Positions 56,573 to 64,000 of a stretch of 64,000 nucleotides of DNA are shown one piece after another. Both the position numbers and the translations under genes were made by a program. Within the stretch, counting starts at the first letter, position 1. Each line of letters opens with the position of its first letter. This DNA comes from Tolypothrix brevis GSE-NOS-MK-07-07A. Its GTDB lineage: Bacteria; Cyanobacteriota; Cyanobacteriia; Cyanobacteriales; Nostocaceae. Location: NCBI GenBank assembly GCA_019358985.1, contig JAHHIJ010000012.1:105089-169088 (forward strand). Reading direction: 5' to 3'. The notes beneath the pieces were generated by a model. The model did no database searches. It saw only the letters and a program-made list of their open reading frames with translations, and was not told the DNA's origin.

Positions 56573-56699
56573 TCAGAAACTAGTTGCTATTTTTGCGTGC
56601 AGCGATCGCTTGTAATCCCAAACTCAAACCCCAGCCAATAAATGCCCCAATGATACCAAAGATGAGGCTTAAGACTACGGATGATACAAAGGGATGGGG

Positions 56700-58067
56700 T
56701 TATGCCTGATGGGAAGGAAAAGTATTTAAAATGCTATCCACTTCCAAGTCAGCGTAATCAAGGTCTTCTGTAGGGTTTTGGATAGCAAATAAGGATTGAA
56801 AATCATCACGTTGACGCAGTTGCAATTGTTGCAAGATTTGACAACTGGGTGCGTAACCTACACCCTGGGGGAATAAATCCATTAAGTAGGAATTATTTAC
56901 AGGTAAAGCGTGGAGCGGAAACAGGTGCAAGAAGCGATGGGGAATGAGGGTTAATCGCTGACATTCTGCGGGTAAGTAGGTGATTATTTCCTCAAGATGG
57001 AGAATTTTTGCTAATTCTTGCAGTCGTGTTTCTAGCTGTTTTTTCCATTGATTTTTTTCTCTATCTTCTGGGTTGTAGTAGTCGTCTAAATATGCATTTC
57101 TCCAATCGAAGAGAGCTTGTAAATCTTCTGGTGGTGATTGCCAAGATGTTAATTCTTGCCCGTTGGGTTTAATCATAAAAGCGAGAATATTTTCTGCGGT
57201 GATGTACCATTCTTCCGCTTGCTTGCGTTTGGCTTCTTCTCTAGAATTAATTTCCCCCCGCAACCCTCCAACAGTGACTATGGCTTTGGTAAAAGTCTTC
57301 TCCGCTAATTCAAATTGTTTATCCTCTTAGTATAAAATGCCGAGATTTAACAAAGTTTTAGCATTATTTAGAGGAAAAGCGCTGCGGGTTCTAACTTCCA
57401 GAGCCGCAGAAAAAGCAGCGATCGCATTTTCGAGATTTTCAGCTTTCTCCCCGAATATTCTGTATAAGTAAGCATTGCCGAGATTATTTTGCGTGGTTGC
57501 CCATTGTTGGGGAAAAGCAGTGCGGCTTAATACAGTGAGGGCGATTTCGTAACCAGTAATCCCAATTTCCATGTTGTCGGCTTTGCTACCCAAGGGAAAT
57601 TGACCAATTAGATTACCAAATGTCCCCATCAAATAGGCGATGTATGCTGCTGCGTCTGCTTCCGCTTCTCTTAAGGTATTGGTTGCCCAACGTCGCAATA
57701 ATTCAGTAAAAATATTGTTGAGTTTATCGGTATTCCCTGCCAATAACGGGTAAATTACCCCCGCATCGCCATTGCTGTCTGAGGTTGCTTGTAGTACCTC
57801 TAATATAAATTGTCCGTAAGTTTCTATATCTGCTTCCGTGATGGGGGTTGCTTCTGGGGTGAGTTGTGCAGCTAAATTCCTCAACCGATTAGCGGTGTTT
57901 TCTTCTCCCTCCTGGGCAAAATGCTCTGCCACTGCTACCACCTCCTGCACAAACTCTGTATCCAATAATTCTTGATGCGCTGCTAATATCTCCGGTTCCT
58001 CCCCATTCGGGCAACTGAGTAAGCGTTCAATTAGTTGGTAGTAAGCTTGTAGGCGCTGTTCGTTCAT
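56700..58067 (-). pseudogene. TPR-CHAT protein gene with internal stop and truncated protease domain
   Basis: From ATG at 58067 the frame gives MNEQRLQAYYQLIERLLSCP and TPR-like units (TQNNLGNAYLYRI, ALEVRTRSAFP, NAKTLLNLGILY), then TAA at 57327-57329. The same frame resumes at once (EDKQFELAEKTFTKAI) and goes on to the CHAT protease start: LTLIPHRFLHLFPLHALP with the catalytic His, then YAPSCQILQQL. It stops at 56700 before the catalytic Cys motif (HFxCHG). So one stop codon and a 3' truncation break a caspase-like TPR-CHAT gene. A short membrane-protein scrap follows at 56573-56699. CHAT genes often sit in defence islands. Confidence 0.75.
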
Positions 58068-58184
58068 GTGCTGGGAGATTGAGCAGGAAGTTACTTTAAT
58101 ATACAGAAAATTCAACCATTGCCTGAGCAATTTGGAGCAAATATTTAGAAAAATTTTGAGAAAATGTAGGGTGGGGTAGTTCAA

Positions 58185-58276
58185 TAGACATCTCCAGATT
58201 CATACGTAAAGACGTTCCGGCGGAACGTCTCTACAAGGGTTTCGGGTAACGCATAATTAAATTCGGTCGATGTCTA
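58185..58276. mobile_element. 92-bp MITE-like element, copy 2 (overlaps brxL stop)
   Basis: Same layout as 46991-47082: left end TAGACATCTCC, right end GATGTCTA, hairpin AGACGTTCCG and CGGAACGTCT around one base (58210-58230), and CTCTACAAGGGTTTC. Hairpin arms differ from copy 1 at three or more positions but still pair. The right end provides TAG, the stop codon of brxL on the - strand (58274-58276). Confidence 0.78.
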
Positions 58277-60310
58277 ATCAACTGCAAGTGCTTTGTAAAC
58301 TGCATCTACGGGGTCAGCGTAAAACGATGTTTGGAATTTAGCAAATAATTCTGGTGGGACACTTACTAAATCAACAGCATTAGACATTGGTAAGAGAATA
58401 CGTTTTGAACCTGCATCAAATGCAACTTGTAAGCTACCAGCCAAATTACTCACAGGGGTAATCGTCCCTCCTAAAGTCATTTCCCCGAAGATTGTAAGTT
58501 GGGTTTGGACGCTGCGTTTGAGAGTCACCGAACACAAGGAGATAAATAAAGCCAGTCCACTTTCTTCGGGTATTCCTACCCCTTGTAAGTCAAGTAACTG
58601 TAATAAAAAGTCATAATTATTTGGATAAATACTACTACTAATTCGTTGTGCGATCGCCTTAAAGTAATTTAAAGCAATATTGGCACTATCTTTAATTTTG
58701 GCTGTATTTGCTACACCTGTCCGTGTCAACTTGCCGTTACCTGGCACTACTTGGGATTCCAGTTTAAAAGCACCAATAATACCGCTATCCCCGGTGCTAA
58801 TAAAGTGCAAATGACCGGGAGTTAATATTTCCTGACTAATTAAACTAGAACCACCTTGTTCGGGAAGGGAGACAAAATGCTCATCCATTGTCTCTAAGTC
58901 AATGTAGCTAAAATACACATCGTAAAATTCCATCCCACCAATTTTTTTGAGTTGTTCTTTTACCCTTCGTCGCACTCTTAGGGCATAAACTAAAGCCTCT
59001 CGGACATCTTCTTTGCTGTAGGAACCATCGGGGAAAAGTAATTTTAGTAACCCAGATACAGTTTTACGGACTGCTTGGACATCTCTTTGCTTTAAATTAT
59101 TACCTAGTCGAAAATAGCGATCGATAGCATCGGCAAAGCTGCGTTTACGCATTTCCCGTAACCACTCGGCTAAATAATCGACAATAAAACCGTACTGATT
59201 GGTAAAGTTTTCTGGGCTAAATTTGGGAATTTCCCAACCGGGAATATATGCGTGAAAGCGATCGAAAAATGCTGTATCTATCATTGTTTCTGGGAAAGGT
59301 GCCAGTAGGTGGGAGGTTCTTACCAAGGATTCAACGCTTTGGTTGATGTTTCCCACAAATACCATTGAAGCGGTAGCGGTAATTTCGGCTTTTCCCCGTG
59401 CAAAGGAACCGGAAGCCATATAATCTTTCATGATTTGTACGCCATCGTTATCGTGGAAGCTAATACCAGCGACTTCATCGAAAGCGACTACATCGAATAA
59501 ACCCACTAAACCGATGCGACGGGTAGACATATTGTAAAACAGGTTGGCTACTGTGGTTTTACCACCGGAAACCAAAATCGAGTTGGGGGAAACTTCTTTG
59601 TAAACGTGGGATTTTCCAGTGGAACGGGGACCCAATTCGCAACAATTGTAATTATTTTCGCATAAGGGGATTAAACGGGCGAGGAGATGCCACTTAATTT
59701 CTGGTTCAAAGGTGGTAGGTTCTAAACCTGCGGAGCGGATTAAGACATCAATCCATTCATCACGGCTAAAATGGGGACGACCTGCAAATAGTTCCTCCAT
59801 ATCCACATTGGGCATTTGGATGGGTTTGAGACTGGCAACAATGAAGGGACTGGGTTTGATTCCGGCTTCATACTCTAGTTGTAAAATACACCAAATCCCA
59901 CCACCGAGTAACTTTTGATTGATTTTGACAATTTCCGGATCGATAACTACACCTTTTATACCCAGGTTCATCAAAGTACCTTGGTACATATCTTCTTTCT
60001 CATTTAGTGCTACTGTCACTCTGTCGATGATGGTGAAGCGTCCCAATTCCCGAATTTTTGATTTTACTTGTTCTCCTTCATCGGGACGAACGTAATTTTG
60101 GGCGAGGATGTTTTTAACACGGGTAACACCTTCCTCGATCGTCACTTCATCATCTGTAGCACAGTACATTCCCAGTAGGTATTCCAGAACGTACACGGGT
60201 ACGTTGGCACCTTCTTTAATCCGCTTGGTTAGGTCTTTGCGTACCACCTTTCCCGGATAAATATTGTTGAGTTTGTGGTTGAGGTCATCCATAGAAGGCG
60301 ATACAAGCAA
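58274..60310 (-). CDS. brxL: BREX protein BrxL (Lon-like ATPase)
   Basis: 678 residues. The N-terminal domain (residues 1-200) is followed by an ATPase with Walker A GPRSTGKSH near 230, FDVVAFDEVAG near 280 and the arginine/sensor text NIALNYFKAIAQRISSS. The C-terminal part (FGEMTLGGTITPVSNLAGSL, AGSKRILLPMSN) resembles the Lon protease domain. BrxL forms rings and is required for phage defence in type 1 BREX. It is the last of the - strand brx genes. The stop codon comes from a MITE-like element, so the true C-terminus may be slightly shortened or changed; it still looks full length. Confidence 0.92.
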   Translation of the reverse strand: MLVSPSMDDLNHKLNNIYPGKVVRKDLTKRIKEGANVPVYVLEYLLGMYCATDDEVTIEEGVTRVKNILAQNYVRPDEGEQVKSKIRELGRFTIIDRVTVALNEKEDMYQGTLMNLGIKGVVIDPEIVKINQKLLGGGIWCILQLEYEAGIKPSPFIVASLKPIQMPNVDMEELFAGRPHFSRDEWIDVLIRSAGLEPTTFEPEIKWHLLARLIPLCENNYNCCELGPRSTGKSHVYKEVSPNSILVSGGKTTVANLFYNMSTRRIGLVGLFDVVAFDEVAGISFHDNDGVQIMKDYMASGSFARGKAEITATASMVFVGNINQSVESLVRTSHLLAPFPETMIDTAFFDRFHAYIPGWEIPKFSPENFTNQYGFIVDYLAEWLREMRKRSFADAIDRYFRLGNNLKQRDVQAVRKTVSGLLKLLFPDGSYSKEDVREALVYALRVRRRVKEQLKKIGGMEFYDVYFSYIDLETMDEHFVSLPEQGGSSLISQEILTPGHLHFISTGDSGIIGAFKLESQVVPGNGKLTRTGVANTAKIKDSANIALNYFKAIAQRISSSIYPNNYDFLLQLLDLQGVGIPEESGLALFISLCSVTLKRSVQTQLTIFGEMTLGGTITPVSNLAGSLQVAFDAGSKRILLPMSNAVDLVSVPPELFAKFQTSFYADPVDAVYKALAVD

Positions 60311-60380
60311 ATAGATAGTTTGGTTGTTTTATGGGCTTTTCAACCATTTTAGATGGTAGCTTTATTTTCGCCGATTTTTA

Positions 60381-60779
60381 CTAGGTAAATAAACTTTCAT
60401 CCACTTTAAATAATTCAGCCAGCGCTTTAGCTTGAGATTTACTAATCTGACTTTCACCGTTAATTATTTTCAAGACAACCTCCTTAGAACCAATAACTCC
60501 AACTAATGCTTCTGGCGACCTATCATGTTCTTCCATCAAGTGTAGTAGCATTGAGTGAGGAGTCCCTTGAGGTATTGGATAATGAGTTTCTTCAAATTTA
60601 TCAATCAGCGTCACTAATAATTCTAAGAGAGTGTCCTCTTCCAAAGTTCGGTTGGCACGATGCTCTAAATCTTGGGCAATAGCAATAGCTTGCTCGTTTT
60701 CTGATTCTGTAGTAATCGTTTTTGGCTGATACCTAGCTAATAATTGACCGTAGGATTCGGGATTAAAAGTACGGGTCAT
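60381..60779 (-). CDS. higA: HigA-like antitoxin
   Basis: 132 residues. The C-terminal half is an XRE/Cro helix-turn-helix (SPEALVGVIGSKEVVLKIIN, then KSQAKALAELFKVDESLF), and the N-terminal half is the helical toxin-binding part. It follows the HigB-like toxin with a 17-base overlap, toxin first, as in higBA operons. It lies between pglZ and brxL on the same strand, so it may be transcribed with them. Confidence 0.86.
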   Translation of the reverse strand: MTRTFNPESYGQLLARYQPKTITTESENEQAIAIAQDLEHRANRTLEEDTLLELLVTLIDKFEETHYPIPQGTPHSMLLHLMEEHDRSPEALVGVIGSKEVVLKIINGESQISKSQAKALAELFKVDESLFT

Positions 60780-61062
60780 CTTTCCACTTGTCCTTATCGT
60801 ATTCGCTATGAGTTAGAACGTATTTAATATAAATCCTCTGACTTGAGTAGACAATATCAACAATTAGGCGGTAGTGATTCCCTTTGATATTAAATACAGT
60901 AAAGTTGCCAACAGCTTCTGCTTTTGGGTAAACTGTCTGAACATCAACAAGGTTTTTCCATTCAGCTTTGGTTGCGACCCTATACCAATCATAAAGCCTA
61001 TCACTAACGTCTGCATGTGCTTCACAGAACTCTCGCAAGATTTTACGGCTAATTACGTGCAT
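60763..61062 (-). CDS. higB: HigB-like toxin
   Basis: 99 residues with the HigB/RelE-related pattern: SRKILREFCEAHADVSDRLYD, ATKAEWKNLVDVQTVYPKAE, NIKGNHYRLIVDIVYSSQRI, YIKYVLTHSEYDKDKW. Conserved Arg, Lys and Tyr residues fit an mRNA interferase. It precedes HigA and overlaps it, and is upstream of brxL. A role in backing up the BREX operon, or simple insertion, cannot be told apart. Confidence 0.87.
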   Translation of the reverse strand: MHVISRKILREFCEAHADVSDRLYDWYRVATKAEWKNLVDVQTVYPKAEAVGNFTVFNIKGNHYRLIVDIVYSSQRIYIKYVLTHSEYDKDKWKDDPYF

Positions 61063-61144
61063 CGGACTTGTTATTTTCTTCTTTAACTATAAGAGCTACA
61101 AAAATGTTCTCTTAAATCGAGACTATAATTATCAGAAATATTTG

Positions 61145-63721
61145 TCAAAAATCGCCAAAATCGTTAGCAATACTCAAACTAATAGTCCAATCTTCCCGTA
61201 CTAATTCGCTATCATCATCAGCATCGCGGATAATTAATAAGGCACGGGTAGGAGGGTTGGAAGTTGCGATCGTCAGACGGACGGTATTTTCTCTTTCGCT
61301 GGGATGGGGACTGCTACTGCTCAATTCGATTTTTTTGACATCGGTGATAGGTGTATTGCTATCGGTATTATATAAAGCTACTGTTATTTGACGCGATCGC
61401 CATCTTCCTTCAACTGCTTCTGATTGTACTAATGTCAAGCTAAAGCGATTATTCGTGACTCTTCTTTCTCTAGCACTAACTTGCACGTTAACTTTACGGG
61501 CTAATCCTTCATCATCTTTTGTGGCTCGTTTGTGGTGGTAGGTAATCAGGGGTACACAAATTTCTTGCAGAGATGCCCCACCGTGGACAAATTGGGAACC
61601 TGCACCCTGGATGCCAAAGCGCAATGTGCCGCGAGGAATGACGGCAAAAGCATTTTCTGCGTATGGTAGAGAAAAGTTTAATAAACTGGGTTCAGGTATT
61701 TTTTCTGAGGTTAATAGGTAGCGACGTTTACTTTCTAAAATTACTTCGCTGTTGGGTATGGGGCGCTTTTCGGCTTCTTGGACAGGACGACGTTGATATA
61801 AAAATCCGTGGTCGCTGGTAATAAATAAATTAGTGCCGTTAAGAGAATTACAGATTTTTTTGACTAAGCGGACAATTTCTTGAATTGCATCGTCACAAGC
61901 TGTAAATACTTGACGTTCACTGGCTGGTTTGTCACCGATCGCGTCGATAACGTTGTGGTAAATATATATCAAGCGGTAGGATGAAATAGCATTGCGCCCC
62001 TCTTCGATTGTCATTGCTAGTAAATCACCAGCATCGATGACTGTGGCTGCTACTTTGCTATTTTGAGTCAGGATTTTTTGCCGAGCTAGGGAACCCTTGC
62101 TACTCAATCCATCAACTTTGACATCATCGTGATTTGGTATTAATTCAAGCTTTATTCCTGGTAATAATGCTGCCATTCCCAGGCGAGTAATACTCGGTAA
62201 AGTACCTAACTGGGCTGTAAGATTGATATCACCTCGCAATTGTTGAGCGATCGCAGCTTCCAGTTCTTGAGCAACTTCATAGCGTAATGCATCGGAAATA
62301 ATTACAAAAGCTTTTTCTCTGTCGCTGCGATCGAATATTGGTAAAACATTTTCGCGGTAAAATCTAGTTTGCGATGAGACACCTGTTACTTCCCACTTTT
62401 CACCGAGAGAATCTGACCAAGCAGCACCCAAACCATCGAGAAACCATTGGGTGTAAAGATTTTCGATATCATCGATTAACTCGCGTTTGAGTATATCACC
62501 TTGGGCTTTGTCACTAGCAACAATAAAATGACGGTAAGCCAGGTCAAATTGATATAATTCGCTGGTGTAAGCTTTAAATAAGACTGGTGCGGGATGATAA
62601 AAACCTTGTGGATATTGCTGTTTGAGTTCGATTAAAGTTATTGCCGCATCCAGAGCTTGATATATTGCTTCGTAGGTAGGAAACCAAATTAAAGTCCGAC
62701 GGGCTTGCAACCAAGTTCGCCAAAGTGTTAAATCTTGGGTTATTTCTGTTATTTGCGATCGTAATGTTTTCACGCAACCACGAATGATGACTTTATCGAC
62801 ATCTTCAAAGCTAGCTGCTTCGCATAATATATCTGGTTCTAAATCTTCAATTTGATGGAAAATATTTAATTCATCACCAATGATATTACTTAATTTTTTC
62901 CATATTTCCGAGTCTTGTTGATCGCGCATCCATTGGTCTATAAAAGCATAAGCCCTTTGTCCGGGTGTAATTAAATAATTTTCTAGATATTTTTGGAATT
63001 GTTTGGGAATATTACCCCGCAAGGATTTATGAAAGTGAGTAATCAGTAAATGGGTAAATAATTTATTTAAACTGGGATTTGTATTGGGAAAATCTGTATG
63101 TTCTAGAACTATTTCCCAAAATATTTCTGGAGAAACATATTTTTCGATATCCGACCAAATTAAATTATCAGATTCGAGTAAACCAGCCATTAAAACCCGA
63201 CGAATTAGTAAACCCGCATCGGGTACTTTTAAACCAGCAACAACAGACAGCATTGCCAAAAATAAAGCAGATTCGTTGCTATCGGGAGCAATTTTCATTG
63301 CTTCTAATGTTTCTTTGCGTTTGCGACTGTTGAAAAATATCTGATGTTCGCGGATGGTATTTTCTAAACTACGTTGACGCAATCCTAAATCAGCATAAAT
63401 CAAAGCCGCAGGGTCAGCAGAAAAAGTTAAACCACTTTTTTGGATATCAAACAACCAATTATCTTGAGGTGTAGGTTCGCTTTTGGGAATGTATAGTAAA
63501 AAATTTTGATTTGGTTGTTGGATAAGTAAACGATGTTTGATTGCAAAAGGGTTATCAGTAACTTGGAGTTTTTCCACACCTTCAATTTGCAACTCATCAA
63601 AGGTACTGGTAAATTGTTCATCGCCATCATACCAAAACACTACCCGTCGTCCTGAGTGCAACCAACGGGGAGAATCTTGAAATAGGTTTTCTAAGGTGTT
63701 TTGGATGCGGGCTGTATTCAC
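61145..63721 (-). CDS. pglZ: BREX protein PglZ (alkaline-phosphatase-like)
   Basis: 858 residues. The N-terminal 40 residues (SPRWLHSGRRVVFWYDGDEQF) are the usual PglZ opening. The phosphatase domain has FVIISDALRYEVAQE near 470 and NLFITSDHGFLYQRRPV near 630, which carry metal-binding residues, then RGTLRFGIQGAGSQFVHGGAS near 715. PglZ is a core protein of all BREX types, required for defence and host methylation. Length fits type 1 PglZ. It is the first of the - strand genes; pglX would normally lie just upstream, but a divergent Rpn-type gene begins there. Confidence 0.93.
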   Translation of the reverse strand: MNTARIQNTLENLFQDSPRWLHSGRRVVFWYDGDEQFTSTFDELQIEGVEKLQVTDNPFAIKHRLLIQQPNQNFLLYIPKSEPTPQDNWLFDIQKSGLTFSADPAALIYADLGLRQRSLENTIREHQIFFNSRKRKETLEAMKIAPDSNESALFLAMLSVVAGLKVPDAGLLIRRVLMAGLLESDNLIWSDIEKYVSPEIFWEIVLEHTDFPNTNPSLNKLFTHLLITHFHKSLRGNIPKQFQKYLENYLITPGQRAYAFIDQWMRDQQDSEIWKKLSNIIGDELNIFHQIEDLEPDILCEAASFEDVDKVIIRGCVKTLRSQITEITQDLTLWRTWLQARRTLIWFPTYEAIYQALDAAITLIELKQQYPQGFYHPAPVLFKAYTSELYQFDLAYRHFIVASDKAQGDILKRELIDDIENLYTQWFLDGLGAAWSDSLGEKWEVTGVSSQTRFYRENVLPIFDRSDREKAFVIISDALRYEVAQELEAAIAQQLRGDINLTAQLGTLPSITRLGMAALLPGIKLELIPNHDDVKVDGLSSKGSLARQKILTQNSKVAATVIDAGDLLAMTIEEGRNAISSYRLIYIYHNVIDAIGDKPASERQVFTACDDAIQEIVRLVKKICNSLNGTNLFITSDHGFLYQRRPVQEAEKRPIPNSEVILESKRRYLLTSEKIPEPSLLNFSLPYAENAFAVIPRGTLRFGIQGAGSQFVHGGASLQEICVPLITYHHKRATKDDEGLARKVNVQVSARERRVTNNRFSLTLVQSEAVEGRWRSRQITVALYNTDSNTPITDVKKIELSSSSPHPSERENTVRLTIATSNPPTRALLIIRDADDDSELVREDWTISLSIANDFGDF

Positions 63722-63877
63722 TCCCTTTGATTTCCCCTTGATGTCGCAGTTATTTTGAGCGTTACCTCATTCTTTTACCATATCGATCGCCAATTTCCGA
63801 GTATTTTTCTAACTTCCTCATGCAAATGCACTTAAAGCTTAAAATCGAAAAGGTGCAATCTTCCCACAAAATTCTTC

Positions 63878-64000
63878 ATGCGTCGAGATACAATTTTCTA
63901 TAAACTTTTTCAACAATCGCCAACTTTACTATTTGAACTATTGACTAATCCACCAGCTAATGCAGGTGAATATAGATTCGATTCAGTAGCTGTCAAAGAA
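63878..64000 (+). CDS. Rpn/DUF2887-type nuclease-transposase family, N-terminus (gene runs past window)
   Basis: 41 codons: RRDTIFYKLFQQSPTLLFEL and then GEYRFDSVAVKE. This is the start of the Rpn family (recombination-promoting, PD-(D/E)XK nuclease-like, DUF2887) common in cyanobacteria. The frame is open to the end of the window. It diverges from pglZ with a 156-base gap. Confidence 0.78.
   Translation, partial: MRRDTIFYKLFQQSPTLLFELLTNPPANAGEYRFDSVAVKE

Noticed and set aside
1..64000. tRNA, rRNA or riboswitch genes
   Set aside because: I looked for cloverleaf and conserved rRNA or riboswitch cores and saw none that I could support by eye.

Overview
The window looks like a chromosome segment of a filamentous, Nostocales-type cyanobacterium. 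The octamer GCGATCGC (HIP1) recurs across coding and non-coding DNA, base composition is AT-leaning, and typical cyanobacterial families occur: XisH/XisI, Uma2, CHAT/TPR proteins and WD40-repeat NTPases. The species cannot be named from the sequence.

Bases 1 to about 28,800 carry the right-hand part of a hybrid NRPS/PKS gene cluster on the + strand. The window opens inside an epimerization domain. Next come a stand-alone condensation protein, a cupin/JmjC-like oxygenase, an EctB/PvdH-type diaminobutyrate aminotransferase, a module with a half condensation domain (halfC-A-PCP), a TubC-C-A-NMT-PCP module, a PanP-like decarboxylase, a KS-AT-KR-ACP module and a terminal C-A-PCP-TE module. Tailoring and accessory genes follow: P450, two SDRs, two small unknown proteins, MbtH, a frameshifted type II thioesterase and an Sfp-type phosphopantetheinyl transferase. 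Two building blocks can be read with some confidence. The first A domain has a pocket (D-I-W-E-M-V-A-D-D) close to known diaminobutyrate pockets and sits beside the Dab-forming aminotransferase. The last A domain (V-D-W-I-I-S-L-A-N) resembles beta-alanine pockets and sits in an operon with a PanP-like (beta-alanine forming) decarboxylase. The product is therefore probably a peptide-polyketide with Dab, an N-methyl amino acid, a malonate unit and a C-terminal beta-alanine-type residue. I do not recognise it as a named compound.

Bases 28,800 to 41,100 hold transport and maturation genes: two MFS exporters, a penicillin-acylase-family (PvdQ/AHL acylase-like) protein, an EamA protein, and a FecCD-type importer with its ATPase split from its two permeases by an ArsR-like regulator and a CPBP membrane protease. 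Together these suggest a secreted metallophore or acylated peptide, but no outer-membrane receptor or binding protein is visible, so this is inference.

Bases 41,100 to 64,000 are an accessory defence and mobile-DNA region. It holds an IS remnant, a NACHT NTPase with two seven-bladed WD40 propellers, toxin-antitoxin modules (VapBC-like, ParDE-like, a MazF scrap), XisH/XisI, Uma2, GIY-YIG, a scar of integrase, plasmid-replication-like and NACHT fragments, a broken TPR-CHAT gene, and a rearranged partial BREX system (brxA alone on the + strand; pglZ-higB-higA-brxL on the - strand). Degenerate copies of the WD40 gene's 3' end alternate with the toxin-antitoxin modules, and two copies of a 92-bp MITE-like element occur, one supplying the brxL stop codon. 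The window ends inside an Rpn/DUF2887-type nuclease gene.
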